Shown in pieces: positions 1 to 7,920 of a stretch of 64,000 nt of DNA. The DNA lies in assembly GCA_964628515.1 (NCBI GenBank), contig CAZVNZ010000012.1, positions 20,801 to 84,800 of the forward strand, written 5' to 3'. The stretch comes from CAZVNZ01 sp964628515 (GTDB lineage: Bacteria > Bacillota > Clostridia > Christensenellales > Christensenellaceae). Each line of letters begins with the position of its first letter. The stretch's first letter is position 1. A program made the translations under genes and the position numbers. Under the pieces are notes generated by a model. The model saw only the letters and a program-made list of their open reading frames with translations. It searched no databases and was not told the DNA's origin.

Positions 1-164
1 TAAATATGTCCCCTGCCATAGATTTGGAAATGCGACTTGGGGAAGGTAGCGGTTGCCCTATAATGTTTAACATTTTAGAGGCATCTTTAAGAATGATAGA
101 AGATATGGCAACTTTTGAAGAGGCAGAAATAGACCCGACAAAATATATAGATATAAGAGCCTAA
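1..164 (+). CDS. cobT: Nicotinate-nucleotide--dimethylbenzimidazole phosphoribosyltransferase, C-terminal part (5' end outside window)
   Basis: An open frame runs in from the left edge and ends at TAA 162-164, giving 53 visible residues. They contain EMRLGEGSG followed by a helix ending in MIEDMATFEEAEID. This matches the C-terminus of CobT, in which an RLGEG(T/S)G loop carries the glutamate proposed as general base and a final helix reads EMATFEEAGV. CobT makes alpha-ribazole phosphate, the lower-ligand precursor of cobalamin, in the cytoplasm. The next gene starts 3 bases after the stop, so the two are probably co-transcribed. The other late cobalamin genes (cobU, cobS, cobC) lie about 34 kb away on the other strand. 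The family call rests on the C-terminal motif only. Confidence 0.85.
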   Translation, partial: NMSPAIDLEMRLGEGSGCPIMFNILEASLRMIEDMATFEEAEIDPTKYIDIRA

Positions 165-167
165 AGT

Positions 168-659
168 ATGAACGAAAGACTGCTGAAAGTATTAAAACCG
201 ATTAGATACCTTTTTGAATGGTCTACATACGTTGGGATAATCTTTCTTGTAGTTATATTTGCATATACAGGCAGAATATTGCCCGCTCCCGACCCGTATC
301 CGGAAGGGAGTGGTGCTTTTGTTTTAACTTTTGGTATAAAATCTTTAATACTTATTGCCTTTTTGGTGGGTTGTGGTATAAACGGACTTTTGTTTATACT
401 GTCTCGGTTTCAACGGCTGTTTAAATACCCTGTGGAAATTACGCCCCAAAATATAGAATTGCAATATCACTTAGCAAAAATAATGTTTAGTGTAATGCAA
501 ATTATCGTAAGCATTATTGCCTGCTTTTTGATGGTTAACATTTACAAATCCACTTTTAAACTTACAGACCCTGTGTTTATAATTCTTTGCATACAAAGCC
601 TTGCAATTATAACCGCAACATTTTTCATATATGTATTTTTAGCACAAAAATTTAAATAG
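168..659 (+). CDS. Small four-helix membrane protein, DUF1648-like tail
   Basis: A 163-residue protein with four likely membrane segments (about residues 20-36, 57-79, 105-125 and 134-157). The stretch YPVEITPQN (88-96) followed by a helix with Q-x-x-L-A resembles the C-terminal part of small membrane proteins annotated as DUF1648-related; this is recall of a pattern, not a search. It starts 3 bases after the cobT stop and so probably sits in the same transcript. Its last 8 bases overlap the 3' end of the convergent Nudix gene. No function is claimed. A link to cobalamin metabolism is possible only by position. Confidence 0.7.
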   Translation: MNERLLKVLKPIRYLFEWSTYVGIIFLVVIFAYTGRILPAPDPYPEGSGAFVLTFGIKSLILIAFLVGCGINGLLFILSRFQRLFKYPVEITPQNIELQYHLAKIMFSVMQIIVSIIACFLMVNIYKSTFKLTDPVFIILCIQSLAIITATFFIYVFLAQKFK

Positions 660-1191
660 ATTTTTCGATTAGTGTATTGTACATAAGCAATGCTACTTGG
701 GTTTTGGCATCGCAAACTTCTCCTTTTAGCACCATATTAAGCGCATCTTTATAAGGGATTTTTACAATGTTGATAAATTCGTCCGCATCTAAGTTTTGGC
801 TGTGCTCTTCAAAATCCTGTGCAAGATACACGTAAATAATTTCGTCCGTGTACCCTACTGTTGGGTATATTTTTGTTAGTAGTTTTAAGTCTTTTGCAAC
901 AAGCCCCGTTTCTTCTTTTAACTCTCGAAGGGCGGCAATTTGGGGGTCTTCCCCAATTTCTAACTTGCCTGCCGGAATTTCTAACATGGTTTTGTTGTAG
1001 GCATATCTAAACTGCTCTATTAAATATACATTATTTGCTTTTATTGCAAGTACACTTGCGCCACCGGGGTGTTTTATGTACTCCCTTACCCCTGTGGCGC
1101 CGTTTGGCAAAACAACTTGGTCTTGGTATAAATCAAATATTTTGCCCTTGTGTATTACCTTGGAATTTTTTTTAATTTCTTTTAAATTCAT
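652..1191 (-). CDS. nudF: Nudix hydrolase, ADP-ribose pyrophosphatase type
   Basis: A 179-residue Nudix protein. The Nudix box is complete near residues 75-97: G-x5-E-x7-RELKEETGL, with the paired glutamates that bind magnesium. The N-terminal region (FDLYQDQVVLPNG, REYIKHPGGASVLA) and the region after the box (YPTVGYTDEIIYVYLA) are typical of ADP-ribose diphosphatases, which cut ADP-ribose to AMP and ribose 5-phosphate in the cytoplasm. ATG at 1191 is chosen over an in-frame GTG at 1197 because AAAGGG lies 5 bases upstream of the ATG, while the GTG overlaps that site. It ends against the convergent membrane protein gene and starts 13 bases after the upstream coiled-coil gene. The family is secure; the exact substrate is inferred. 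Confidence 0.88.
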   Translation of the reverse strand: MNLKEIKKNSKVIHKGKIFDLYQDQVVLPNGATGVREYIKHPGGASVLAIKANNVYLIEQFRYAYNKTMLEIPAGKLEIGEDPQIAALRELKEETGLVAKDLKLLTKIYPTVGYTDEIIYVYLAQDFEEHSQNLDADEFINIVKIPYKDALNMVLKGEVCDAKTQVALLMYNTLIEKSI

Positions 1192-1203
1192 ATCCACCCT
1201 TTA

Positions 1204-2178
1204 TTAAAATAAACTGGGTATTTTAAACATATTTTGCATGCCCTTAACCGCATCTGCAAAAGGCACTATTGAATCTTGCAGGCTCTTTATACTGACATTA
1301 AGTGCATCAAAATCAAGTTTAGAAATATCCGTAACTATTAAGTTTATAGTCTTAATTGCATCGTTTATACCTTGAATGTTCAGCCCTTTCATAGTGTCTT
1401 CTAACATACCCATTGTTATGGTTAAATCCTCCTGCACACTTTCTACAAGTTTGGTGCTCTCGGACAGCAATACGGGTAGCTCGGAAATTGATTTCATTAT
1501 TTGACTTCCAAATACAAACATTGCAATTAGCGTTACCGCCACAAAAAGCACCAAGGCTATTGTACGTATATTGTTGCTTACAAGAATTTTTTTGGTAAGC
1601 CTTTTTTGCTCTGTTAATAAATCGTATATTTTAGATAGCTGTAAATTGCTTTCGTTTTGGTTGGCTTTAAGCTGTTTTATTTCCTCATTAGTATTGGTTG
1701 CAACTAAATTTTGGTTTTCCCCTTTATTTATGATGTTATCTGCCTTGTCGGTAGTTTTTCCGTCGTCCATTAATTCGTCCTCCCCTTTTTTTTCTTGTGA
1801 TGAACCCTTTTCATCGGCAGTTTTTGCTTGCTCTGCTGTGGTAGCTATATGCTCTTCTTCTGCCTTTTTTGCTTGCTCCGCTTCTTTTGCTATGCGCTCT
1901 TCTTCCGCTTTTTTGGCTTGCTCCGCTTCTTTTGCTATGCGCTCCTCTTCCGCTTTTTTTGCGGCTGATTCTTTGGCTTCCGCCGCCTTTTTTAGCGCTT
2001 CTTCCGCATTTTTATGGGCTTGTTCCGCTTTGTCCAATTCTTCCTGTGCCGTAAGCGGTATTGCCGTTTGAGGTGCCTGTGCGTCCCCACTTGGTGTGTT
2101 TTGTTCAATATCCATTGTGTTTAAAGGTGTGTCTTTGTTTTTCTTAAAAAAAGAACCACTTTTATTTTTGTCTCTCAT
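1204..2178 (-). CDS. Coiled-coil single-pass membrane protein with 15-residue repeats
   Basis: A 324-residue protein I do not recognise. It has a polar N-terminus (1-45), a charged Ala/Glu/Lys-rich coiled coil (46-120) that includes three tandem 15-residue units at 73-87, 88-102 and 103-117, a Gly/Asp/Asn-rich hinge, a second short coiled coil (about 165-195), one hydrophobic segment (about 204-224), and a C-terminal amphipathic region of about 100 residues. With no signal peptide and a single internal membrane segment, the coiled coil is probably cytoplasmic and the tail outside, or the reverse. ATG at 2178 is preceded by a strong GAGGGGG site 7 bases upstream. It precedes the Nudix gene on the same strand. 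The tail resembles the DUF948/methyl-accepting-like helices of small envelope proteins, but this is only an impression. Confidence 0.75.
   Translation of the reverse strand: MRDKNKSGSFFKKNKDTPLNTMDIEQNTPSGDAQAPQTAIPLTAQEELDKAEQAHKNAEEALKKAAEAKESAAKKAEEERIAKEAEQAKKAEEERIAKEAEQAKKAEEEHIATTAEQAKTADEKGSSQEKKGEDELMDDGKTTDKADNIINKGENQNLVATNTNEEIKQLKANQNESNLQLSKIYDLLTEQKRLTKKILVSNNIRTIALVLFVAVTLIAMFVFGSQIMKSISELPVLLSESTKLVESVQEDLTITMGMLEDTMKGLNIQGINDAIKTINLIVTDISKLDFDALNVSIKSLQDSIVPFADAVKGMQNMFKIPSLF
1828..1962 (-). repeat. Three tandem 45-bp coding repeats
   Basis: The DNA under residues 73-117 of the coiled-coil protein is three head-to-tail 45-bp units. The first two encode identical peptides (A-K-K-A-E-E-E-R-I-A-K-E-A-E-Q) and the third has diverged. 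The near identity of the first two units at DNA level points to recent expansion by slippage or unequal recombination. Confidence 0.85.
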
Positions 2179-2330
2179 AATAATGCCCCCTCTTTAACAG
2201 ATATTTAGTTTGTTTACATAATTTTAACATATTTGGATAATTAGTCAAATCATATTTATTGTTATTTCGGTAAAAAAGTGTTAAAATTATTAGATAGTTA
2301 TAAAAACTATTGCAGTTAGCGAGGTTATTG

Positions 2331-4529
2331 ATGAAGAAATTTCTAACATACATATTAATATTAGCAGTTATATTTTCCATAACTTTAACGGGCGGTACTG
2401 CATTTGCTCAAGAGGAAACCACCATAAACTTTTATTTTACAGGCGATATAAACGGCAACGCACTACCCACAAGCAAGAGTATAGGCTATGCAAAGTTTAA
2501 ACAATATATAGACGAGGACACCACCGCAGACCACAAGTTTATTTTTGATACAGGCAACGCATTTAGCGGAGATGTTTTTGCCAACCTGTATTCCGGAGAA
2601 AATATAGCAGATATTATGAAGGCGGTAGGTTACAGCGAAATGGCGCTTGGGTATCACGATTTTAATTACGGAAGTGCAACCTTAGACAGCCTGTTGCAAA
2701 CGGCAAACGTTGTAGGTTTGGCATCTAATATATTTAACAACGATAATAAAAACGAGTATGGTAACTATAAAATATTTACCATAGGCAACTTCGAAATTGG
2801 GGTGTTTGGCATAAGCGCACCCGAGGGTGAACAGTTACTCCCTTCGGACAAAATCGAAGGGCTGAATTTTACCCCTGTGGCAAAAATAGTAAGCGAGGCA
2901 CAAAAAACGGTTACACGGCTAAAAGCCATAGGTGCGGATTATGTAATTGCTCTAACCCATTTAGGCACGGACAACAAAACCTTGTCCAGCGTAGATATTG
3001 CAACCTCCGTTACAGATTTAGATTTAATAATAGACTCCAAAGGGGATGGAATATACAACGGTGGGTACATTAATTATCCGGGGTACGATGCACTAACCAC
3101 CCCTATGATAGTAAACTGCGGAGAAAACTTTGAGAGCTTCGGCATAGTCTCCATTAGGATAGACGAGGCAAATAACCTGCTTTCCGTAACATCAAAAAAC
3201 AAAAATGCCCTTGAAATGTCCTCCTACACAGGAGACCCACACATCACCAAACTAATAAACGAAATTCTTGTGGAGCAAAACAAACTAAGGGACGAGGTTG
3301 TAACTCAAACCCCTGTTTTTTTAACCGGAGAAAGTGTATACATACAAACGTGCAGTACCAACCTAACCAAACTTGTTAGCACGGCAATAAAAGAATTTAC
3401 TAACAGCGATATTGCCCTTATAACCTCAGATATTATTAAATCATCCATAGAGCCTACGGATGTTACCTTAGAAAACATTATAAACGTAGTGCCCAACACT
3501 AATTTTTTAGTTACAACAAAGGTTTTGGGCAAAGATTTAATAGATATGCTCAACACCAATATGGTGTATAATACCACTACTTTTCCACAGTTTTCCGGCT
3601 TAAACGTTGTTGCGGAAAAATATGTAAATATAGACGGCATTAATGCTTGTAATGTAATTAGCGCCACCATAGACGGCGAGGCAATAGACGAAAACACGGA
3701 GTACACCATTGCCACCACCGAGGCAATGTACGAAAGCAAAAGCGGTTATATTTTTGAAAACCCTGTAATTAATAAATTTAGTACGTTGTTTGATGCTGTG
3801 CATAAATATTTTAGCAATCAAGACCCTGAAATGTTTGAAGAGCTTTCGGACGAAAAACGGCTTATAATTTTAGAAAGTGCCATAGATCAACAAGATATGC
3901 TAAAAAAATTGGAGCTTCCCATACCGGCGCCTGTACGTGTAAGTCTCACCCACCCTACCGTAATTCCACAAAATGTGGTAAAAGCGCTTAAAGGGCAGGA
4001 CAGATATTTTTACGGCAGTATAATAGACGAGCATCCCTACACTCTGTACTTTAACGGCACCACCATAGACGACGAGCAAACGATAGATTTAAAAGCGATA
4101 ATAAGCCAACAGGTGCCTGCAAGCAAACGCACCGCATCTTCTGCGGATAAAAACGCAATATATGTGGATTTTTCCACCAATGCCACCATACCCGAGGGTA
4201 GCAGGCTTGATTTTTATGTGGGAGACATTTACCCACCCGAAACTGTACTTTACGTATATTATTACGACATTAACAACGATATATTAGAGTTAAACACAAA
4301 CGGCATAATAGTACCGCCGGACGGCTATATAGATTTACCCGTAACAGCAGACCACACCTATTTACTAAATTCCAAACTGCTTAATGCGGCACTTTTATAC
4401 GAATTACCCACCATACAAAACCCATATTTAAAAGGGGTTGTAATAATATTTATTATATTTGGTATTTGGGTTTTAGGGTTTTTTGTTTATAAAAAGGTTA
4501 AAAAACTAAAAAAAGAATCGGCAAAATAA
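2331..4529 (+). CDS. Secreted, membrane-anchored 5'-nucleotidase-like protein with degraded catalytic motifs
   Basis: A 732-residue protein with a signal peptide (1-26, cut after AFA), an N-terminal calcineurin-like metallophosphatase fold (about 31-300), a 5'-nucleotidase C-terminal-like domain (about 320-500), a further extracellular region, and a C-terminal membrane helix (about 698-720) with a Lys-rich cytoplasmic end. The overall order matches UshA/YfkN-type ecto-nucleotidases. The key motifs are altered: D-x-H is DIN (39-41), GD at the bridging aspartate is GN (75-76) and GNHE is GYHD (107-110). The C-terminal NGGGIR substrate motif is not visible, although FPQFSG is kept. It may therefore not be an enzyme. 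ATG at 2331 follows GAGG by 6 bases; a TTG 21 bases earlier is rejected because it would spoil the signal peptide. Confidence 0.8.
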   Translation: MKKFLTYILILAVIFSITLTGGTAFAQEETTINFYFTGDINGNALPTSKSIGYAKFKQYIDEDTTADHKFIFDTGNAFSGDVFANLYSGENIADIMKAVGYSEMALGYHDFNYGSATLDSLLQTANVVGLASNIFNNDNKNEYGNYKIFTIGNFEIGVFGISAPEGEQLLPSDKIEGLNFTPVAKIVSEAQKTVTRLKAIGADYVIALTHLGTDNKTLSSVDIATSVTDLDLIIDSKGDGIYNGGYINYPGYDALTTPMIVNCGENFESFGIVSIRIDEANNLLSVTSKNKNALEMSSYTGDPHITKLINEILVEQNKLRDEVVTQTPVFLTGESVYIQTCSTNLTKLVSTAIKEFTNSDIALITSDIIKSSIEPTDVTLENIINVVPNTNFLVTTKVLGKDLIDMLNTNMVYNTTTFPQFSGLNVVAEKYVNIDGINACNVISATIDGEAIDENTEYTIATTEAMYESKSGYIFENPVINKFSTLFDAVHKYFSNQDPEMFEELSDEKRLIILESAIDQQDMLKKLELPIPAPVRVSLTHPTVIPQNVVKALKGQDRYFYGSIIDEHPYTLYFNGTTIDDEQTIDLKAIISQQVPASKRTASSADKNAIYVDFSTNATIPEGSRLDFYVGDIYPPETVLYVYYYDINNDILELNTNGIIVPPDGYIDLPVTADHTYLLNSKLLNAALLYELPTIQNPYLKGVVIIFIIFGIWVLGFFVYKKVKKLKKESAK

Positions 4530-5582
4530 CTAAATAAATATAAAGTTTGTATCCCAAGCCGGTATATATCTTGTGTGCAGTAGGCTTATTTTGTAGTCCT
4601 CTCGTAGCTTTAAAACTTCCGTAGGAATAGTAAATATATCCGAGGGTTTGTGGTAGGTGGCAATATTTAGTTTGGGCTTTTGTGCCTTTAGTATGTTTTT
4701 TGCGCCCCAAATACCTTCTACCTCCTCCCCTTCCGCATCTATTTTTATGTAGGTTACTTTTTTACCAACAAGCAAATTATCTAAGCTGTTAAAGGTTTGC
4801 ATATTTGCTGAGTTTTCGTTTATTTTGGAGTTTCTGCCCGATTTGCCGTCAAAGCCCTGCTTGGCGTATTCTTTGTGTATCCCTATATTAAAGTATTCTA
4901 TGTTTGGTAAATGCCCTGTATTTTTAAGTAGCTTTTGGTAGTTTTTCTTATCCGGCTCTATGGCGTAAATGTTTTTATAGGTTTTTGCGTACTTAGTAAA
5001 TTCCAATATGGTATCCCCATTGTAAGCCCCTACATCTGCGTAGCTCTCCTCTCCGTTTATATGCAGATAATTTGGAAATATTTCGTTTTTGGGAGTTTCA
5101 AACATATCCAAATAAAAGAGTTTGCCGCTTAGCTTAAAATTAATTAGATTGCAATACCTGCTTTTAGAGGCATCTTCAAGACGGCTATACACAAATTCCA
5201 TTTCTTTTAGATGTTTTTGCAAAAACTCTTCGTCAAAGTTTTCTTTGTCTGCAATGCTTACATCGGGTACGTACATCTCTTGCTCTATACACAACTTATA
5301 GATATGCTCTATAACCTCTTTTTTTGCGGTTCCAAATGCTACAACCACAATAATATCTTCGTATTTTTCTAAAATCTCGCTGTATTTTTGTACTTTGTAG
5401 CCGTTAAAGTAATGCCCTCGTACAAACTCGTCACTTGCAAAAACACCGGATAGTTGTATCCCGTGTTTTACGCATAAATCTATGATTTTTTGAGCGCCAT
5501 CACCCATACCGTATAAAAATATAGGCTTTTTGGCGCTTTTTAGTCTGCTCCATACAGATTTTGTTTCGCTAATGGGTAGCAT
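4530..5582 (-). CDS. FkbM-family SAM-dependent methyltransferase with N-terminal nucleotide-binding-like domain
   Basis: A 350-residue cytoplasmic protein with two parts. Residues 19-110 have a Rossmann-like start (IFLYGMGDGAQKIIDL) and a second strand-loop (VVVAFGTAKKEV), as in the N-terminal domains of sugar-modifying enzymes. Residues 175-330 form the FkbM methyltransferase fold: the SAM loop DVGAYNGDT (183-191), an acidic residue after strand 2 (IYAIEPD, 205-211) and IKIDAEGEE (about 276-284). FkbM enzymes methylate sugars or small molecules; the substrate here is unknown. It starts 25 bases downstream of proS on the same strand, with only a weak AAGAG site, so it is probably read from the proS transcript. 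It ends immediately next to the convergent nucleotidase-like gene. Confidence 0.85.
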   Translation of the reverse strand: MLPISETKSVWSRLKSAKKPIFLYGMGDGAQKIIDLCVKHGIQLSGVFASDEFVRGHYFNGYKVQKYSEILEKYEDIIVVVAFGTAKKEVIEHIYKLCIEQEMYVPDVSIADKENFDEEFLQKHLKEMEFVYSRLEDASKSRYCNLINFKLSGKLFYLDMFETPKNEIFPNYLHINGEESYADVGAYNGDTILEFTKYAKTYKNIYAIEPDKKNYQKLLKNTGHLPNIEYFNIGIHKEYAKQGFDGKSGRNSKINENSANMQTFNSLDNLLVGKKVTYIKIDAEGEEVEGIWGAKNILKAQKPKLNIATYHKPSDIFTIPTEVLKLREDYKISLLHTRYIPAWDTNFIFI

Positions 5583-5607
5583 ATATGCTTACTCTTACTA
5601 ATTGTTT

Positions 5608-7047
5608 TTAGTATGCTCTTGCAAAATACATCTGGCTTTTAGCCGGTTTTTTGCAATGCACACATACATCCGAGATATTTTCCTGCTCAAAGGGCTTGCA
5701 CCTTGTGGTTATGCCTGTTTTTTCTTTTATTTCCTTTTCGCACTCGCTGTCCTCGCACCACATTGCTTTAACAAAACCATGCCCTTCCTCCACACCTTTT
5801 AGGAAGTCCTCCCAATTAGTTGCGGTATACGTATGGCTTTCTCTATGCTTTAGTGCCATATTAAGCATATTATTATGAATATCCTCAAGCATAGTTTTAA
5901 CTGTGGCATCTATGTTTTCTAAAGAGTAGCTTTCCTTTTCAAAATTATCCCTTCGTGCAAGCATACATTGGTTGTTTTCTATGTCTCGTGGCCCTATTTC
6001 CAGCCTTATGGGTACTCCTTTAAGCTCCCATTGGTTAAACTTCCAACCGGGGCTTTGGTCTCTGTCGTCTATTTCTACACGTATTCCTGCTTTTTTAAGA
6101 GTATCAAAAAGCTCTTGTGCCTTTTCTAACACCCCTTCTTTATGTTGGGCAACGGGTACTATTATACATTGCACGGGTGCAATTTTTGGAGGTAGCTTTA
6201 GCCCTCTTTCGTCTCCGTGTACCATTATTACACCGCCAATCATCCTTGTGGAAGAACCCCACGAGGTTTGCCAAGCGTATTTTAGCTTGCTGTCTTTATC
6301 CAAAAACTGTATATTAAAGCCTTTGGCAAAATTTTGCCCTAAGTTGTGAGATGTACCCATCTGCAAGGCTTTACCGTCCAGCATCATAGCCTCCATTGTG
6401 TAGGTATGCACCGCACCGGCAAATTTTTCCTTTTCGCTTTTTTGCCCTATTATTACAGGGATTGCCAGTACATTTCTTGCAAATTCCTCGTATACGTGGA
6501 GCATTTTTAACGTTTCTTCCTCTGCCTCTTCTCTTGTGGCATGCACCGTATGCCCTTCCTGCCACAAAAACTCGGAGGTACGCAAAAATGGGCGAGTGCT
6601 TTTTTCCCAACGCAGTACGTTACACCATTGGTTTAACAGCAAGGGTAAGTCTCTGTAACTTTGCACCCATTTAGAATACATAGAGCATATTATGGTCTCG
6701 GAGGTTGGGCGGATACACAATGGCTCTGCAAGCTCTTCGTTGCCACCTTTTGTAACCCATGCCACTTCGGGCGCAAACCCTTCTACATGCTCCGCTTCCT
6801 TCTCTAAAAGGCTTTTTGGTATAAGCAATGGAAAATAGGCATTTTTGTGTCCCGTTTCTTTAAAACGGTTATCCATTTCTTGTTGGATTAATTCCCACAT
6901 ACCGTAGCCGTACTGCTTTATAACCATACAGCCCTTAACATCGGAGTAATCCACTAAATCTGTCATTTTAATAACATCTGTATACCATCGGGAAAAATCC
7001 TCCCCCTGTGGTGTAATATATTCTACAAAATTGTTTTGCTTTGCCAT
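5608..7047 (-). CDS. proS: Prolyl-tRNA synthetase, short archaeal/eukaryal type
   Basis: A 479-residue class II aminoacyl-tRNA synthetase that charges tRNA-Pro. Visible features: motif 1 region (FPLLIPKSLL), motif 2 (RPTSETIICSMYSKWVQSYR, then FLRTSEFLWQEGHT), motif 3 (GDERGLKLPPKIAP), the HGTP anticodon-binding domain, and a C-terminal zinc-binding domain with four cysteines in two pairs, ending in YFARAY. There is no bacterial editing insertion, so this is the shorter ProS type 3 form common in Clostridia and Bacteroidetes. No T-box leader fits in the 88 bases upstream. The terminal tyrosine and overall length match the family well. Confidence 0.96.
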   Translation of the reverse strand: MAKQNNFVEYITPQGEDFSRWYTDVIKMTDLVDYSDVKGCMVIKQYGYGMWELIQQEMDNRFKETGHKNAYFPLLIPKSLLEKEAEHVEGFAPEVAWVTKGGNEELAEPLCIRPTSETIICSMYSKWVQSYRDLPLLLNQWCNVLRWEKSTRPFLRTSEFLWQEGHTVHATREEAEEETLKMLHVYEEFARNVLAIPVIIGQKSEKEKFAGAVHTYTMEAMMLDGKALQMGTSHNLGQNFAKGFNIQFLDKDSKLKYAWQTSWGSSTRMIGGVIMVHGDERGLKLPPKIAPVQCIIVPVAQHKEGVLEKAQELFDTLKKAGIRVEIDDRDQSPGWKFNQWELKGVPIRLEIGPRDIENNQCMLARRDNFEKESYSLENIDATVKTMLEDIHNNMLNMALKHRESHTYTATNWEDFLKGVEEGHGFVKAMWCEDSECEKEIKEKTGITTRCKPFEQENISDVCVHCKKPAKSQMYFARAY

Positions 7048-7066
7048 TTTCCTGCTCCTAAACTAA

Positions 7067-7093
7067 AATAAAAGTATGCGTAACACATACTTT
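7067..7093 (-). terminator. Possible terminator after btuD, upstream of proS
   Basis: An 8-bp perfect inverted repeat AAAGTATG/CATACTTT (7071-7078 and 7086-7093, loop 7) is followed on the minus strand by a T-rich stretch (TATTTTAG). It lies in the 88-base gap between the end of btuD and proS. It is AT-rich and therefore weak. Confidence 0.45.
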
Positions 7094-7135
7094 AATATAT
7101 TATCACTTTAATGTTTTTTTTTCAAGTATTATGGG

Positions 7136-7918
7136 CTAATTAGTTGCAGGGTTATTCATTACAGGTAAAATAAAGGTGGTTTCGTCCTTTGTTATAATAT
7201 TTACCTGCGTATCGTAAACATCTTCTATAATTTCCTTTGTTAGCACCTCTTTTGTACTGCCGTAAGCATAAAGCTCCCCTTTTTTTAAAAGAGCAATGTT
7301 GTCGCAGTAGTTTAGTGCCAAGTTTAAATCGTGGAGTACACACACACATATTAAGCCGTTGTTTACCACAAGCTCTCTTACCATATCTAAAATTCCAACC
7401 TGATGCTTAATATCCAAGCTGGAAACAGGCTCGTCCATAAGTAAAATGTTAGATTGCTGGCATAGGGCACGTGCAATTATCATCCTTTGCCATTCTCCAC
7501 CCGAAAGTCCTATTATAGAGCGTTTTTCAAGCTCCTCAATTCCTGCTTTTTTTATACATTGCCTTGCAAGTTTAATATCTGCAACCGTGTCTGCCTCAAA
7601 TAGTTTTTTGTGGGGATTTCTGCCCATAAGCACCGTTTCAAGCACGGTAAAATCGTACTCCATAGCGTAATTTTGAGGTACTAACGCCATTTTAATCGCT
7701 CTTTTTTTAACATCAATATCTTGAATTAAAACATCGTCTAACAGCACCTCTCCTGCGTTTGGTTTGTTGTAGCCGGAGATTAATCTAAGTAAGGTGGTTT
7801 TTCCCGCTCCGCTTGGGCCTATTATACCAAGCATACCTTTGTCTATATTTAGGGAAATATCTTTTAGTATGCTAATTTCATCAATATTATAAAAAACGTT
7901 TTTAATAAGTAATCCCAA
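7136..7918 (-). CDS. btuD: B12 ABC transporter ATP-binding protein
   Basis: A 260-residue ABC ATPase of the FecE/BtuD group. It shows Walker A GPSGAGKTTL (about 33-42), a Q-loop (VPQNYAM), the signature LSGGEWQR, Walker B ILLMDEP and the H-loop histidine in VLHDLNLAL. It powers the permease encoded 2 bases upstream. Sequence alone would not separate iron-siderophore from cobalamin import; the cobalamin riboswitch at the head of the operon decides for corrinoids. It is the last gene of btuF-btuC-btuD. Confidence 0.9.
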   Translation of the reverse strand: MGLLIKNVFYNIDEISILKDISLNIDKGMLGIIGPSGAGKTTLLRLISGYNKPNAGEVLLDDVLIQDIDVKKRAIKMALVPQNYAMEYDFTVLETVLMGRNPHKKLFEADTVADIKLARQCIKKAGIEELEKRSIIGLSGGEWQRMIIARALCQQSNILLMDEPVSSLDIKHQVGILDMVRELVVNNGLICVCVLHDLNLALNYCDNIALLKKGELYAYGSTKEVLTKEIIEDVYDTQVNIITKDETTFILPVMNNPATN

Positions 7919-7920
7919 AT

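Noticed and set aside
1571..2071. Plus-strand open frame of 166 codons rich in Ser, Phe, Cys and Ala
   Set aside because: It is the antisense of the Glu/Lys/Ala repeat region of the coiled-coil gene; the composition is a mirror effect, with no ribosome binding site or known motif.
7048..7135. T-box riboswitch before proS
   Set aside because: Only 88 bases are available and no T-box core sequence is present; the hairpin there fits a terminator of the upstream operon better.
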